A stretch of 33,114 nt of DNA from Clostridiales bacterium (lineage in GTDB: Bacteria > Bacillota > Clostridia > Oscillospirales > CAG-272): the NCBI GenBank assembly GCA_016281895.1, contig JAEEJM010000038.1, forward strand, positions 1 through 33,114, given 5' to 3'. Of the stretch, positions 15,113-21,979 are shown piece by piece. The position numbers and the translations under genes are program-made. The notes below the pieces were generated by a model. It was not told the origin of the DNA. It saw nothing but the letters and a program-made list of their open reading frames with translations, and did not search any database. Numbering within the stretch: the first letter of the stretch is position 1; each line of letters opens with the position of its first letter.

Positions 15113-15931
15113 GTGACTTACAGCGAGATCGTCAGAAGGCTCGGAGCGGCCGGCGCCGAAAGCCCCCGCTACGAGGCCTCCGTCCTTGTCGAAAGGTTTG
15201 CAGGCATCCCGCCGCACGAGCTGCTCTACAGGCCGGACGACGACATCCCGTCGCCCGAGCTCGAGGCCGCCGTTTCGCGACGCGTCTCGCGCGAGCCGCT
15301 GCAGTACATCACCGGCACGGCCGGCTTTTACGGGCTCGAGTTCTCCGTGAGTCCGGACTGCCTGTGCCCGAGGCCCGACACCGAGACGCTGGTCTCGGCC
15401 GCCGTCGCCGAGCTCCCCGCGGGCTGCCGCTTCGCGGACATAGGAACGGGCAGCGGCTGCGTTGCCGTGTCGGTGCTCAAGGCCAGGCCGGATCTGCGCG
15501 CGGTGTGCGCCGACATAAGCGCCGGGGCGCTCGCCGTCGCGGGTGAGAACGCCCGGAGGCTCGGCGTGGCCGAAAGGGCGGAGTTCGTCGCCGCCGACGC
15601 GCTGAGCCCGGATCTGTTCCGGATCACCGGACCTGTCGGGGCGGTCGTCTCGAACCCGCCTTACATTCCGTCCGGGGACATCGGCGGGCTGCAGCCCGAG
15701 GTGCTCCGCGAGCCGAGGATCGCCCTCGACGGCGGGGAGGACGGACTCCTGTTCTACAGGGCCGTCGCCGCTTCGGCCGCCGGGGCCGGCACGGAGCTGC
15801 TGCTGTTCGAGACCGGATGCGGCATGGCGGGGGACGTTGCCGCCGTCGCCGCGGAACACGGATATTCGGCCGAGACGCGCACGGACCTTTCCGGCAGGGA
15901 GAGGGTCGTGCTGCTGAGACTACGGAGGTGA
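15113..15931 (+). CDS. prmC: Peptide chain release factor N5-glutamine methyltransferase
   Basis: A 272-residue SAM-dependent methyltransferase (PrmC/HemK). An N-terminal helical domain (1-75) contains EPLQYITG and is followed by PRPDTETLV (86-94), the SAM loop ADIGTGSGC (108-116) and the catalytic NPPYIP (181-186) that holds the target glutamine. It methylates the GGQ glutamine of RF1 and RF2. I accept the GTG start at 15113 because GGGGGAAG lies at the proper distance and the protein then has family length. In many Firmicutes prmC sits beside prfA; here it is followed after four bases by a citramalate-synthase-like gene, an unusual partner. Confidence 0.94.
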   Translation: MTYSEIVRRLGAAGAESPRYEASVLVERFAGIPPHELLYRPDDDIPSPELEAAVSRRVSREPLQYITGTAGFYGLEFSVSPDCLCPRPDTETLVSAAVAELPAGCRFADIGTGSGCVAVSVLKARPDLRAVCADISAGALAVAGENARRLGVAERAEFVAADALSPDLFRITGPVGAVVSNPPYIPSGDIGGLQPEVLREPRIALDGGEDGLLFYRAVAASAAGAGTELLLFETGCGMAGDVAAVAAEHGYSAETRTDLSGRERVVLLRLRR

Positions 15932-15935
15932 AGAG

Positions 15936-17522
15936 ATGAAGATCGAGATATACGACGCGACTCTCAGGGAGGGCTCTCAGACGGCCGGAGTCGTCTTTTC
16001 GGAGTATGAAAAACTGAAGGTGATAGCCGACCTTCGCGCCCTGGGCATAGCCTGCATCGAGGCGGGTTATTACGCCGCCAACACCTGCGCGGCTCTCGAG
16101 GAGCTCGCCGCCAAGGCCGGCGCTGGGGAGGGAGATGAGGCTCCGCTGTCTGTGCTCGTGCGGACCAGGCGCCCGGGGATCCGGGCCTGCGACGACCCCG
16201 TCCTCGTCTCGCTGGCCGGGGGGAGATACTCCCGCGTGGCCGTAGTGGGCAAGGCCCTGCTGTCCCAGGTGACGGAGGTCCTCGGCACCGACGCCGCCGA
16301 GAATCTGGCCATGATAAGAGACACTGTCGGCTACCTCAAGGCCGCCGGAAAGAGCGTCATCTTCGACGCCGAGCACTTCTTCGACGGGCTGGCCGAGGAT
16401 CCCGATTACGCGCTGGCGACCGTCCGGGCCGCCGCCGAGGCCGGAGCAGAGACGGCCGTCCTGTGCGACACGAACGGCGGCATGCTTCCCGAAGCGCTTG
16501 CCGGGGCCGTCGCCCAGACCGCAAAGGCCTTTCCGGGCCTGAGGATCGGCATCCATACGCACAACGACATAGGCATGGCCGACGCCTGCGCCGTCGCCGC
16601 CGTCGGAGCGGGGGCGGAGCACGTCCAGTGCACCGTCGCCGGCATCGGCGAGCGCTGCGGAAACGCCGACCTCTTCACGGTCATACCCGTGCTTCAGGTC
16701 AAACTCGAACACGACTGCATACCGGCCGGCAGGGTGGCCATGCTCACCCGCACGGCCAGGCACATCTGCCAGACCGCCAACCTCGGCTTCGACGAGAGCG
16801 AGCCCTTCGTCGGAGGCCACGCCTTCCTTCACAAGGCCGGTCTGCACATAGACGCCGTCCGCAAGAATCCGTCCTCTTTCGAGCATATGGATCCCGCCGT
16901 GACCGGCAACCGGCGAAGCATCGTAGTCAGCGAGCTGTCCGGCCGCGCCGCCGTGGCCGACCTGCTCGAAAAGAACGGGTACGAGATAGGCAAGGACTCG
17001 CCCGAGACCAGGAAGATCATGGAGGCCCTTATGAAGGCCGAGGCCGGGGGCTGTCAGTACGACAACTCGGAGGCGTCGCTGCGGCTGTTAGCCGGCTATG
17101 CCCTCGGGCTGTACGAGAAGCCCTTCCGCATCCTGGACTACAAGCTGAGCTTCAGCGCCGAGGCCGCCCCGGAGCGCCGCTGGACGGCTATCGTAAAGGC
17201 CGAGGCGGGCGGGGAGGAGCAGCTTCGCGTCGGCGAGGGAGACGGCCCCGTGAACGCGCTTGACATCGCGGCCCATCTGGCTCTCAAGCACCGCTTCCCC
17301 TGCATCGCACCCGTGAAGATGATAGACATAAAGGCAAGGATCGACTCGAACGACGCGGCGGCCTCTGCGTCCATCGTCCGCGTTTATGTCGAGTACGGAG
17401 ACGGCACTGACGTATGGCGCACCATGGGGGCCTCGACGGACATTATCGCCGCCAGCTGGCAGGCGCTCGTAGACGCGTACGAGTACTGCATCCTCCTGCG
17501 GGAGGGCCGGGTGCGCGACTAG
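15936..17522 (+). CDS. cimA: Citramalate synthase (alpha-isopropylmalate/homocitrate synthase family)
   Basis: A 528-residue enzyme. The catalytic TIM barrel shows YDATLREGSQ (6-15), FDAEHFFDG (143-151, characteristic of the long CimA type), IHTHND (206-211) and TVAGIGERCGNADL (233-246). The C-terminal about 150 residues (from AEAAPERRW) match the LeuA-type regulatory dimer domain. CimA condenses pyruvate with acetyl-CoA to citramalate, the threonine-independent entry to isoleucine; isoleucine often inhibits through the C-terminal domain. The length is as expected for CimA. It is co-transcribed with prmC. A relaxed-specificity isopropylmalate-type synthase is the main alternative. Confidence 0.9.
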   Translation: MKIEIYDATLREGSQTAGVVFSEYEKLKVIADLRALGIACIEAGYYAANTCAALEELAAKAGAGEGDEAPLSVLVRTRRPGIRACDDPVLVSLAGGRYSRVAVVGKALLSQVTEVLGTDAAENLAMIRDTVGYLKAAGKSVIFDAEHFFDGLAEDPDYALATVRAAAEAGAETAVLCDTNGGMLPEALAGAVAQTAKAFPGLRIGIHTHNDIGMADACAVAAVGAGAEHVQCTVAGIGERCGNADLFTVIPVLQVKLEHDCIPAGRVAMLTRTARHICQTANLGFDESEPFVGGHAFLHKAGLHIDAVRKNPSSFEHMDPAVTGNRRSIVVSELSGRAAVADLLEKNGYEIGKDSPETRKIMEALMKAEAGGCQYDNSEASLRLLAGYALGLYEKPFRILDYKLSFSAEAAPERRWTAIVKAEAGGEEQLRVGEGDGPVNALDIAAHLALKHRFPCIAPVKMIDIKARIDSNDAAASASIVRVYVEYGDGTDVWRTMGASTDIIAASWQALVDAYEYCILLREGRVRD

Positions 17523-17560
17523 TCCCGTCCTTCCGCGAATGCTTTTTTCTCCGATTCCTA

Positions 17561-17589
17561 TTGAAATCCGGCCGGATATGTGATATAAT
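17561..17589 (+). promoter_or_regulatory. Promoter of tRNA-Arg
   Basis: TTGAAA and a perfect TATAAT with a 17-base spacer, ending 13 bases before the tRNA. No convincing terminator for cimA was seen before it. Confidence 0.85.
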
Positions 17590-17602
17590 ACCGGCTGTGA
17601 AA

Positions 17603-17679
17603 GCCTGTGTAGCTCAGCAGGATAGAGCGACCGCCTCCTAAGCGGTAGGCCAGCGGTTCGAATCCGCTCACGGGTGCCA
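17603..17679 (+). tRNA. tRNA-Arg (anticodon CCT)
   Basis: A 77-base cloverleaf: acceptor GCCTGTG/CACGGGT, D-stem GCTC/GAGC, anticodon stem ACCGC/GCGGT around CTCCTAA (anticodon CCT), T-arm AGCGG-TTCGAAT-CCGCT, discriminator G and encoded CCA. It reads AGG, a codon used freely in these genes. The acceptor holds two G-U pairs. Confidence 0.95.
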
Positions 17680-17680
17680 T

Positions 17681-17719
17681 GAAAGAAACCTGATTTGTCT
17701 ACCAAATCAGGTTTCTTTC
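17681..17719 (+). terminator. Long AT-rich hairpin directly after tRNA
   Basis: A perfect 17-bp stem (GAAAGAAACCTGATTTG/CAAATCAGGTTTCTTTC) with the loop TCTAC starts one base after the tRNA CCA, and T-rich sequence falls within the 3' arm. It acts as tRNA terminator, or is the edge of the adjoining repeat element. Its base composition is far more AT-rich than the surroundings. Confidence 0.8.
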
Positions 17720-17722
17720 AAC

Positions 17723-17900
17723 TAAGTGTTCCGCTGACGCGGAACGTGAAGTGAGGCTGCGCCTCGTGAAGCGCGCTACGCGCGTGAAGTGTGCCTTCGG
17801 CACGATGCGGAACACTTAACTTCACTTTGCGGCAACGCCGCAATACTTCACTGTGAGCGAAGCGAACTACTTCACTTGCCCGCAAGGGCAAACTTCACTG
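17723..17900 (+). repeat. Array of short hairpins joined by GTGAAGT / ACTTCAC words
   Basis: At least five perfect mini-hairpins follow one another: GTTCCGC-TGAC-GCGGAAC, GAGGC-TGC-GCCTC, GCGCG-CTA-CGCGC, GTGCC-TTC-GGCAC, then TTGCGGC-AAC-GCCGCAA and TTGCCC-GCAA-GGGCAA. Between them the word GTGAAGT (or GTGAAGC) occurs three times in the left half (17746, 17766, 17784) and its complement ACTTCAC four times in the right half (17819, 17845, 17869, 17892). AAGTGTTCCGC (17724) and GCGGAACACTT (17807) also form an 11-bp inverted repeat. The whole element could fold as a long interrupted stem with side hairpins. It is not CRISPR: the units differ and there are no spacers. Confidence 0.85.
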
Positions 17901-18017
17901 AAAGGGAACGACTATGCAGGAATGGTATTCAATATGAATAACGCAGAAAGGGTCATGCCGACTCACATTTTTGGCGTTCTTTCTATGGTCTATGTATCAT
18001 TATGGCGCTCTTAGACA
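17901..18017. other. Non-coding stretch after hairpin array
   Basis: It is AT-richer than the genome and has no plausible gene. The only open frames are a 7-codon + strand frame (MQEWYSI) behind AAAGGGA and a 14-codon - strand frame. They may be relics of a longer element that includes the hairpin array. Confidence 0.5.
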
Positions 18018-18051
18018 GCAAAAGGAGCAGCATGACGGCCGCTCCTTTTGC
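18018..18051. terminator. Hairpin GCAAAAGGAGC / GCTCCTTTTGC
   Basis: An 11-bp perfect stem with a 12-base loop and a TTTT tract in the 3' arm in either direction, so it could stop transcription both ways. There is no evident gene immediately before it. Confidence 0.6.
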
Positions 18052-18078
18052 AACCGGAAACTCAAAAACTCTTCCTCG

Positions 18079-18157
18079 GGCCGGTCCTGACAGGAACGGA
18101 CCGGCCGGGAGAGGTCATAAGGGATCGGACGGACAGAAATTGCCCGTCCTTTTCTTT
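18079..18157 (+). terminator. Two further hairpins, second terminator-like
   Basis: GGCCGGTCC/GGACCGGCC (9 bp, 10-base loop) is followed by a weaker GGACGG/CCGTCC stem with the tail TTTTCTTTG. Together with the hairpin at 18018 they insulate the regulator gene from upstream transcription. From 18158 to 18280 I see nothing. Confidence 0.45.
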
Positions 18158-18281
18158 GTCTGCTTTCATTTCTGTCTGCTTTTTTTCGCAGCCCGGCAGG
18201 TCACACGCCGCCGTGCCGTCTCCCGATTCCCCGTTCCGGGTCCCGGACTGCCCGACAGCGCGGTCCGCTCGTCATTCGCCG

Positions 18282-18348
18282 GCACCCTATGTACACGAAA
18301 TGTGTACATAGGGTGCGAAAAACGAACAATATACACCGTCTGTGTACA
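18282..18348. promoter_or_regulatory. Pair of operator-like palindromes TRTACAC-N5-GTGTACA
   Basis: Site 1 is a perfect 15-bp inverted repeat, GCACCCTATGTACAC-GAAAT-GTGTACATAGGGTGC. Site 2, centred 40 bases downstream, keeps the core TATACAC-CGTCT-GTGTACA with the same 5-base spacer. Repeated identical architecture at about four helical turns is typical of a dimeric regulator binding two sites on one DNA face. They lie 133-199 bases before the small XRE-like gene, a possible autoregulator. Confidence 0.65.
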
Positions 18349-18382
18349 CGATAAATGGATATCCCGAAAACAAAAAGAACTA

Positions 18383-18419
18383 TATAATTGTATCAGGGAC
18401 CGGATCGGCGAAGTATAAT
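18383..18419 (+). promoter_or_regulatory. Possible -10 elements before the XRE-like gene
   Basis: Two TATAAT hexamers lie at 18383-18388 and 18414-18419. Neither has a good -35 at proper spacing. With a weak -35 and the operators centred about 56 and 96 bases before the first possible start, an activator-dependent promoter is possible. Both the start and the arrangement are uncertain. Confidence 0.35.
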
Positions 18420-18480
18420 AATAGTAGCTTCTGGAAAATGAAGCGCGAAAACAGCGGATAAAGGACGGGAGGAGGCCGAA

Positions 18481-18843
18481 ATGTTTCACGTCGAAAACAA
18501 CAGCGCCGTTCTCGGTGCTTACCTGCGCTCGTTGATCAAGAGTAGATTCGCTTCGATCCGCAAGTTCTGCCGCGCGTATCTCGAACTCAGGGACAACACG
18601 GCGGACGTCAGCGACGAAGAGATCCGCAAGCTGCTCAACCGCTTCTCGCAGATCCTGAAAGGCGACAAACGCATCCAGATCGACGATCTTCCATATGTTA
18701 CCGAGCTTCTGGGCGTGTCCTGCGAGGAGGTCCTTTCCGCGGGGAAGGATTCCGTCAAAGCCGCCGGGAGCGTGGAAGACCGTTCCGCCGAATTCTCGAA
18801 CGATCCGAGCACCTGGCAGGAATACATAGGAAGGGACTGCTGA
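18481..18843 (+). CDS. Small XRE-like helix-turn-helix protein, possibly truncated
   Basis: A 120-residue protein. Residues about 8-88 look like a divergent HTH domain: LGAYLRSLIKSRFASIRKFCRAYLE, then NRFSQILKGDKRIQIDDLPYVTELLGVSCEEVLSAG, whose last part is typical of XRE-type regulators of Clostridia. The rest (EFSNDPSTWQEYIGRDC) stops abruptly. My unverified recollection is that related clostridial proteins carry on after a W.EYI.R.D line with a longer helical, ankyrin-like region; if so this is a shortened form. It lies 55 bases before a solute-binding lipoprotein and behind paired palindromes, so it may regulate itself and that gene. Confidence 0.65.
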   Translation: MFHVENNSAVLGAYLRSLIKSRFASIRKFCRAYLELRDNTADVSDEEIRKLLNRFSQILKGDKRIQIDDLPYVTELLGVSCEEVLSAGKDSVKAAGSVEDRSAEFSNDPSTWQEYIGRDC

Positions 18844-18898
18844 CAGCCGGTCTCGGGCCGGCCGGAGGCAATTATCTATCACGGAAAGGAAAAAGATA

Positions 18899-20389
18899 AT
18901 GAAAAAAGCATGGCAGGCAGGCGCCTTTTTGCTGGCGTGCGTTCTGGCCCTATCGTCGCTGACTCTCATTTCCTGCTCCGACGTCGGCGGCGAGACGTCG
19001 ACCGCCGTTTCGACCGACCCCGAAGGGCCGGAGGACACCACTCCCGCCTTTCCGGAGGCGGATTACAACGGAGACGGCTTTACGGTCTATATCGCCAAGG
19101 GCGGAAACTACGTCGCGAACTATATCGACGGCGAGGAGAACGACGCGGACGTCGTCAGCGCCGAGGCCTGGATCCGCAATTCCAGGGTGGAGGACAAGTA
19201 CAACTTGGTCTTCAACTGGAGATATGCCGTGAACCCCAGCCTGACGCTGAAGACCGACATCTCCACGGGCTCGTGCGGGTACGATATGCTCATCGACAGC
19301 CGCAAGACCCTGGCCACCAACTGCACCGCCGGTCTGCTCATGGACTGGAACAGCCTTGACGTCGACTTCTCGAACAAATGGTGGGACGAGAGGTGCATCG
19401 AGGACCTCACGATCCACGGCAAGGCCTACATGATGATGAACGACATCTGCACGGCCAGGTTCGAGGGCATACGTTTCTATTACTTCAACAAGCAGATAGT
19501 CGAGGACTACCATCTGACAAGCCCCTACGATTATCTCGAGAGGAACGAGTGGACGCTCGACAACTTCCTCTCCAGCGTCAGGTCGGTCAGGACGTCTCAG
19601 GACGGCGAGTCGACTGAGTTCGGCGTCTACGGCCTGCTGCTGGAGGTCGACACCAACAACAGCATCCCGATCCACATGCTCACAGGCTGCGGGATCACGT
19701 ATTCGGGAGTCGACTCCGACGGCAACATGTACTGCAACCTCGGAGAGAAGCTGGACAGCATCGATCTCATCCTCACGAAGCTCAGAACGACGTTCGACGA
19801 CAAGGCGAGCGTGATCACGTACGCGCAGGCCGTGGCGCAGGACACGAGGCAGATAAGCGGCGATTCTTCGGTCGGAATGTATCCCCGCGGAAGGACGCTG
19901 TTCAAGCTCGGCAAGTTCCTCTTCGCCCACTGCTCCGTCGCGGCGGCCTCGTTCATCGCCGACGGAATGGAGGACGATTTCGGCTGCGTCCCGAATCCCA
20001 AGGTCGATTCCTCCCAGAAGGAATACAAGCATCTGTGCGACCCTCTCACCGTGATCTTCGGCATACCTAACGACACCACGGTGGATACCGACAGGCTGGC
20101 CGTCATAACCGATTACTGGTCCTACGTGTCCAACGGCACCGTAGTGCCCAGGTATTACGACATCACGATCAAATCCAAGAAGGTATCCGAGGAGACCGCC
20201 GCAAGGACCATCGACATCGTGAGAGACACGGTGAAGTACGAGGTCCTCGGCTCGTTCGGCATCACGTTCCCCGCGAACATCATCAACGCGGCGTTCACCA
20301 GCGGCACCCTGTCGTCCGAATACAACAAATACGCGGTCGTGCTGACCAACAACATAAACAAGCTCAACAGCCAGTTCGAGAAGAACTGA
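18899..20389 (+). CDS. Orphan extracellular solute-binding lipoprotein
   Basis: A 496-residue lipoprotein: signal peptide ending LISC (Cys26), then a Thr/Glu/Pro-rich linker (EGPEDTTPAFPEADYNG). The body has features of family 1-like binding proteins: YDMLIDSRKTLATNCTAGLLMDWNSL near a third of the way, KAYMMMNDICTARFEGIRFYYFNKQIVEDYHL (the NK..FE..GL-like hinge line) and EWTLDNFLSSVRSV. No permease or ATPase gene is near, so it must share a transporter or act as a sensor or surface binder. The SD is AAAGGA. It is probably linked to the HTH gene upstream. The family is fairly sure, the ligand unknown. Confidence 0.78.
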   Translation: MKKAWQAGAFLLACVLALSSLTLISCSDVGGETSTAVSTDPEGPEDTTPAFPEADYNGDGFTVYIAKGGNYVANYIDGEENDADVVSAEAWIRNSRVEDKYNLVFNWRYAVNPSLTLKTDISTGSCGYDMLIDSRKTLATNCTAGLLMDWNSLDVDFSNKWWDERCIEDLTIHGKAYMMMNDICTARFEGIRFYYFNKQIVEDYHLTSPYDYLERNEWTLDNFLSSVRSVRTSQDGESTEFGVYGLLLEVDTNNSIPIHMLTGCGITYSGVDSDGNMYCNLGEKLDSIDLILTKLRTTFDDKASVITYAQAVAQDTRQISGDSSVGMYPRGRTLFKLGKFLFAHCSVAAASFIADGMEDDFGCVPNPKVDSSQKEYKHLCDPLTVIFGIPNDTTVDTDRLAVITDYWSYVSNGTVVPRYYDITIKSKKVSEETAARTIDIVRDTVKYEVLGSFGITFPANIINAAFTSGTLSSEYNKYAVVLTNNINKLNSQFEKN

Positions 20390-20683
20390 CCGCCGGACCC
20401 CCCCGCTCCCGAGGGCGGAACATAACGCCTGCAACAGTATTATTATCTGGCAATCATTTATCATTTGGCAATCATTATCCGTCACCGCTACTTTCACATC
20501 CCGGAGGTGTCTCGAGAACGTATCACGGGCGGCTACATTTCCCGGCCTTTCGGGCTTCTCACCCGCAAAGGCTGAGGTGACCGGCATCCGGAAGCGGACC
20601 GGAGCCGGGCATCGACCCGATCATCCGCAAAAACAAATACTGGAACGGCAAACAAGCCTTCCACGGAAAAAAGTGAGGCAGCT
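20390..20683. other. Intergenic region with a direct repeat and a hairpin
   Basis: TGGCAATCATT occurs at 20448 and 20466 (18-base period) in an AT-rich patch. CCGGC-a-TCCGG pairs with CCGGA-GCCGG at 20581-20608 with a 7-base loop and no T run, so it is not an obvious terminator. I saw no convincing promoter; a weak TTGGCA/TACTTT pair at 20465-20494 has an 18-base spacer. Confidence 0.5.
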
Positions 20684-21748
20684 ATGAAAAAGATTCTTGC
20701 TATCGTTTTATCTGTCGTCATGGCCGCGGTTCTTGCGCTTCCGGCGTTTGCGGCCGACATCCCCTCGTATTTCCATGTCGTGGATACCGGCGACAAGACC
20801 GACGTGCTAAACGGCCTTTCCTGCACCTTCGCGAGATCGAAATACACCGGCGCCACCGATATCAACACGGCGGTCGACAACAAGACGCTCGCGCTGACTG
20901 ACGGCATCTTCGCCATGGACCTCAAAGACTCCGCCGGCGCGGCCCTTGACGGGAAGTACGGCGAATACGGAAAGACCTACTCAGCCGATCTCAGCGGAAG
21001 CTATGTCCATGTCAACACCGCGTGGGCCAACGCCAACAACACGACGTACCCCAACAACGTCGAGACTCTCACCGGCTATGAGGCCGGCAAGGGCTTCACG
21101 GTCGGCACCGGCGCCCTCATCGCCTTCGGCGGCGTCGCCACCAAGTATTACTACTCATACCAGTTCGACGGACTTGCCAACGTTACCGTCGGCAGCTTCG
21201 CCCTTTATTTCACCAACGCCGGACAGAACAACTTCAACAGCACCGCGACGGCGACCGTCGACTGCGCGTACGACATCCTCGTCTCCACTGACGGCGGCAA
21301 CACCTGGTCCGTCGCCTGGAAGTCCGTCGACCTCGTATACGGCGCCGACGGAAAGGTCAGCTCCTCCGCCGCCATGACGGTCGAGCAGGGCGGAAACGTC
21401 GTGCTCCACAACGACAACGAGCTGTACCAGTACATGACCGTGACCGGCGACTTCGACAAGGTCTACAAGAACGTGACCAATGTCGCCTACGCCTGCCGCG
21501 CTCCCAGAGTCTCCTCCAACGCCCCGTTCTACTATGTCGCCAGGATCTCCGAGTTCGACGTCTACACCGCCGTCGAGACCGCGGCCGGCACAGAGGCGGC
21601 GACCGGCTCCTCCTCGGGCAGCGGCCAGAGCGGCACGACCAGCCCGGCCACCGGAGACGGATACGCGGCCGTGATCTGGCTCTTTGCCGGAGCGGCGGCG
21701 ATCGCTGTCGGTTCCGCCGTCGTCCTGCGCAGGAAAAAAGAAAACTGA
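20684..21748 (+). CDS. Surface protein with PxTG-type sorting signal
   Basis: A 354-residue secreted protein. The signal peptide is 1-23 (ALPAFA cleavage), followed by a beta-rich domain (24-295) with paired motifs YDILVSTDGGNTWSVAWKS and VAYACRAPR...YYVARISEFDVYTA. The last resembles the closing strand of discoidin/F5-8C-like carbohydrate-binding folds. A Ser/Gly/Thr linker leads to SPATGD (320-325), a hydrophobic segment and RRKKEN. That tripartite end is a cell-wall sorting signal of the (S/N)PxTG kind used by class B or related clostridial sortases. It shares domain layout with the 359-residue protein at 27619 but has a different anchor. Start ATG with GTGAGG upstream. The ligand is unknown; a glycan is a reasonable guess. 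Confidence 0.8.
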   Translation: MKKILAIVLSVVMAAVLALPAFAADIPSYFHVVDTGDKTDVLNGLSCTFARSKYTGATDINTAVDNKTLALTDGIFAMDLKDSAGAALDGKYGEYGKTYSADLSGSYVHVNTAWANANNTTYPNNVETLTGYEAGKGFTVGTGALIAFGGVATKYYYSYQFDGLANVTVGSFALYFTNAGQNNFNSTATATVDCAYDILVSTDGGNTWSVAWKSVDLVYGADGKVSSSAAMTVEQGGNVVLHNDNELYQYMTVTGDFDKVYKNVTNVAYACRAPRVSSNAPFYYVARISEFDVYTAVETAAGTEAATGSSSGSGQSGTTSPATGDGYAAVIWLFAGAAAIAVGSAVVLRRKKEN

Positions 21749-21832
21749 TAACGGCGGCTCTTCCGGACAAACGGCTCCGCCGTGACGCGGTCAGGCCGCA
21801 CAGCGCCTTCTGACTGCCCGGTCCGGAACTAC

Positions 21833-21902
21833 GGACGCCTCCAATCTTTACGATCTGTATCTGCTACAGCCGGCATATTGTGATCATTGGAGGCGTCCTT
21901 TT
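21833..21902 (+). terminator. Branched hairpin element / terminator
   Basis: A perfect 13-bp stem (GGACGCCTCCAAT/ATTGGAGGCGTCC) encloses 40 bases that themselves contain a GATC/GATC pairing and a CTGTA-TCTGC-TACAG hairpin; TTTTG follows. It sits between two + strand genes and probably terminates the first. It covers the TTG start proposed in the ORF track for the next gene. Confidence 0.65.
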
Positions 21903-21979
21903 GCGTCCAAACCGAACAGCGGATCCCGGCCGCCGCGGGCGCGGGGCGGGATCCGTCATCTGAACTGGTGGTCTTTATC

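Noticed and set aside
15624-16886. 420-residue - strand ORF opposite prmC and cimA
   Set aside because: It lies antisense to two well-recognised enzymes and has no start signals.
17723-17900. CRISPR array
   Set aside because: The repeated words are only 7 bases, they switch orientation halfway, and the intervening units are themselves hairpins, not unique spacers.
17914-17937. Seven-codon ORF MQEWYSI behind AAAGGGA
   Set aside because: Too short to support; no downstream gene makes it a plausible leader peptide.
18002-18418. 138-residue + strand ORF after the hairpin array
   Set aside because: It reads through several hairpins, the operator palindromes and a -10 element, and has no ribosome site or known motif.
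20520-20620. Cyclic-di-GMP (GEMM) riboswitch, prompted by CGCAAAGGC
   Set aside because: The conserved GEMM core and tetraloop receptor are not present in the correct order; only a short word matches.
21887-21979. N-terminal extension of the NlpC/P60-like protein from TTG
   Set aside because: It overlaps the 3' arm of a hairpin element, and it would bury the signal peptide 31 residues inside the protein.
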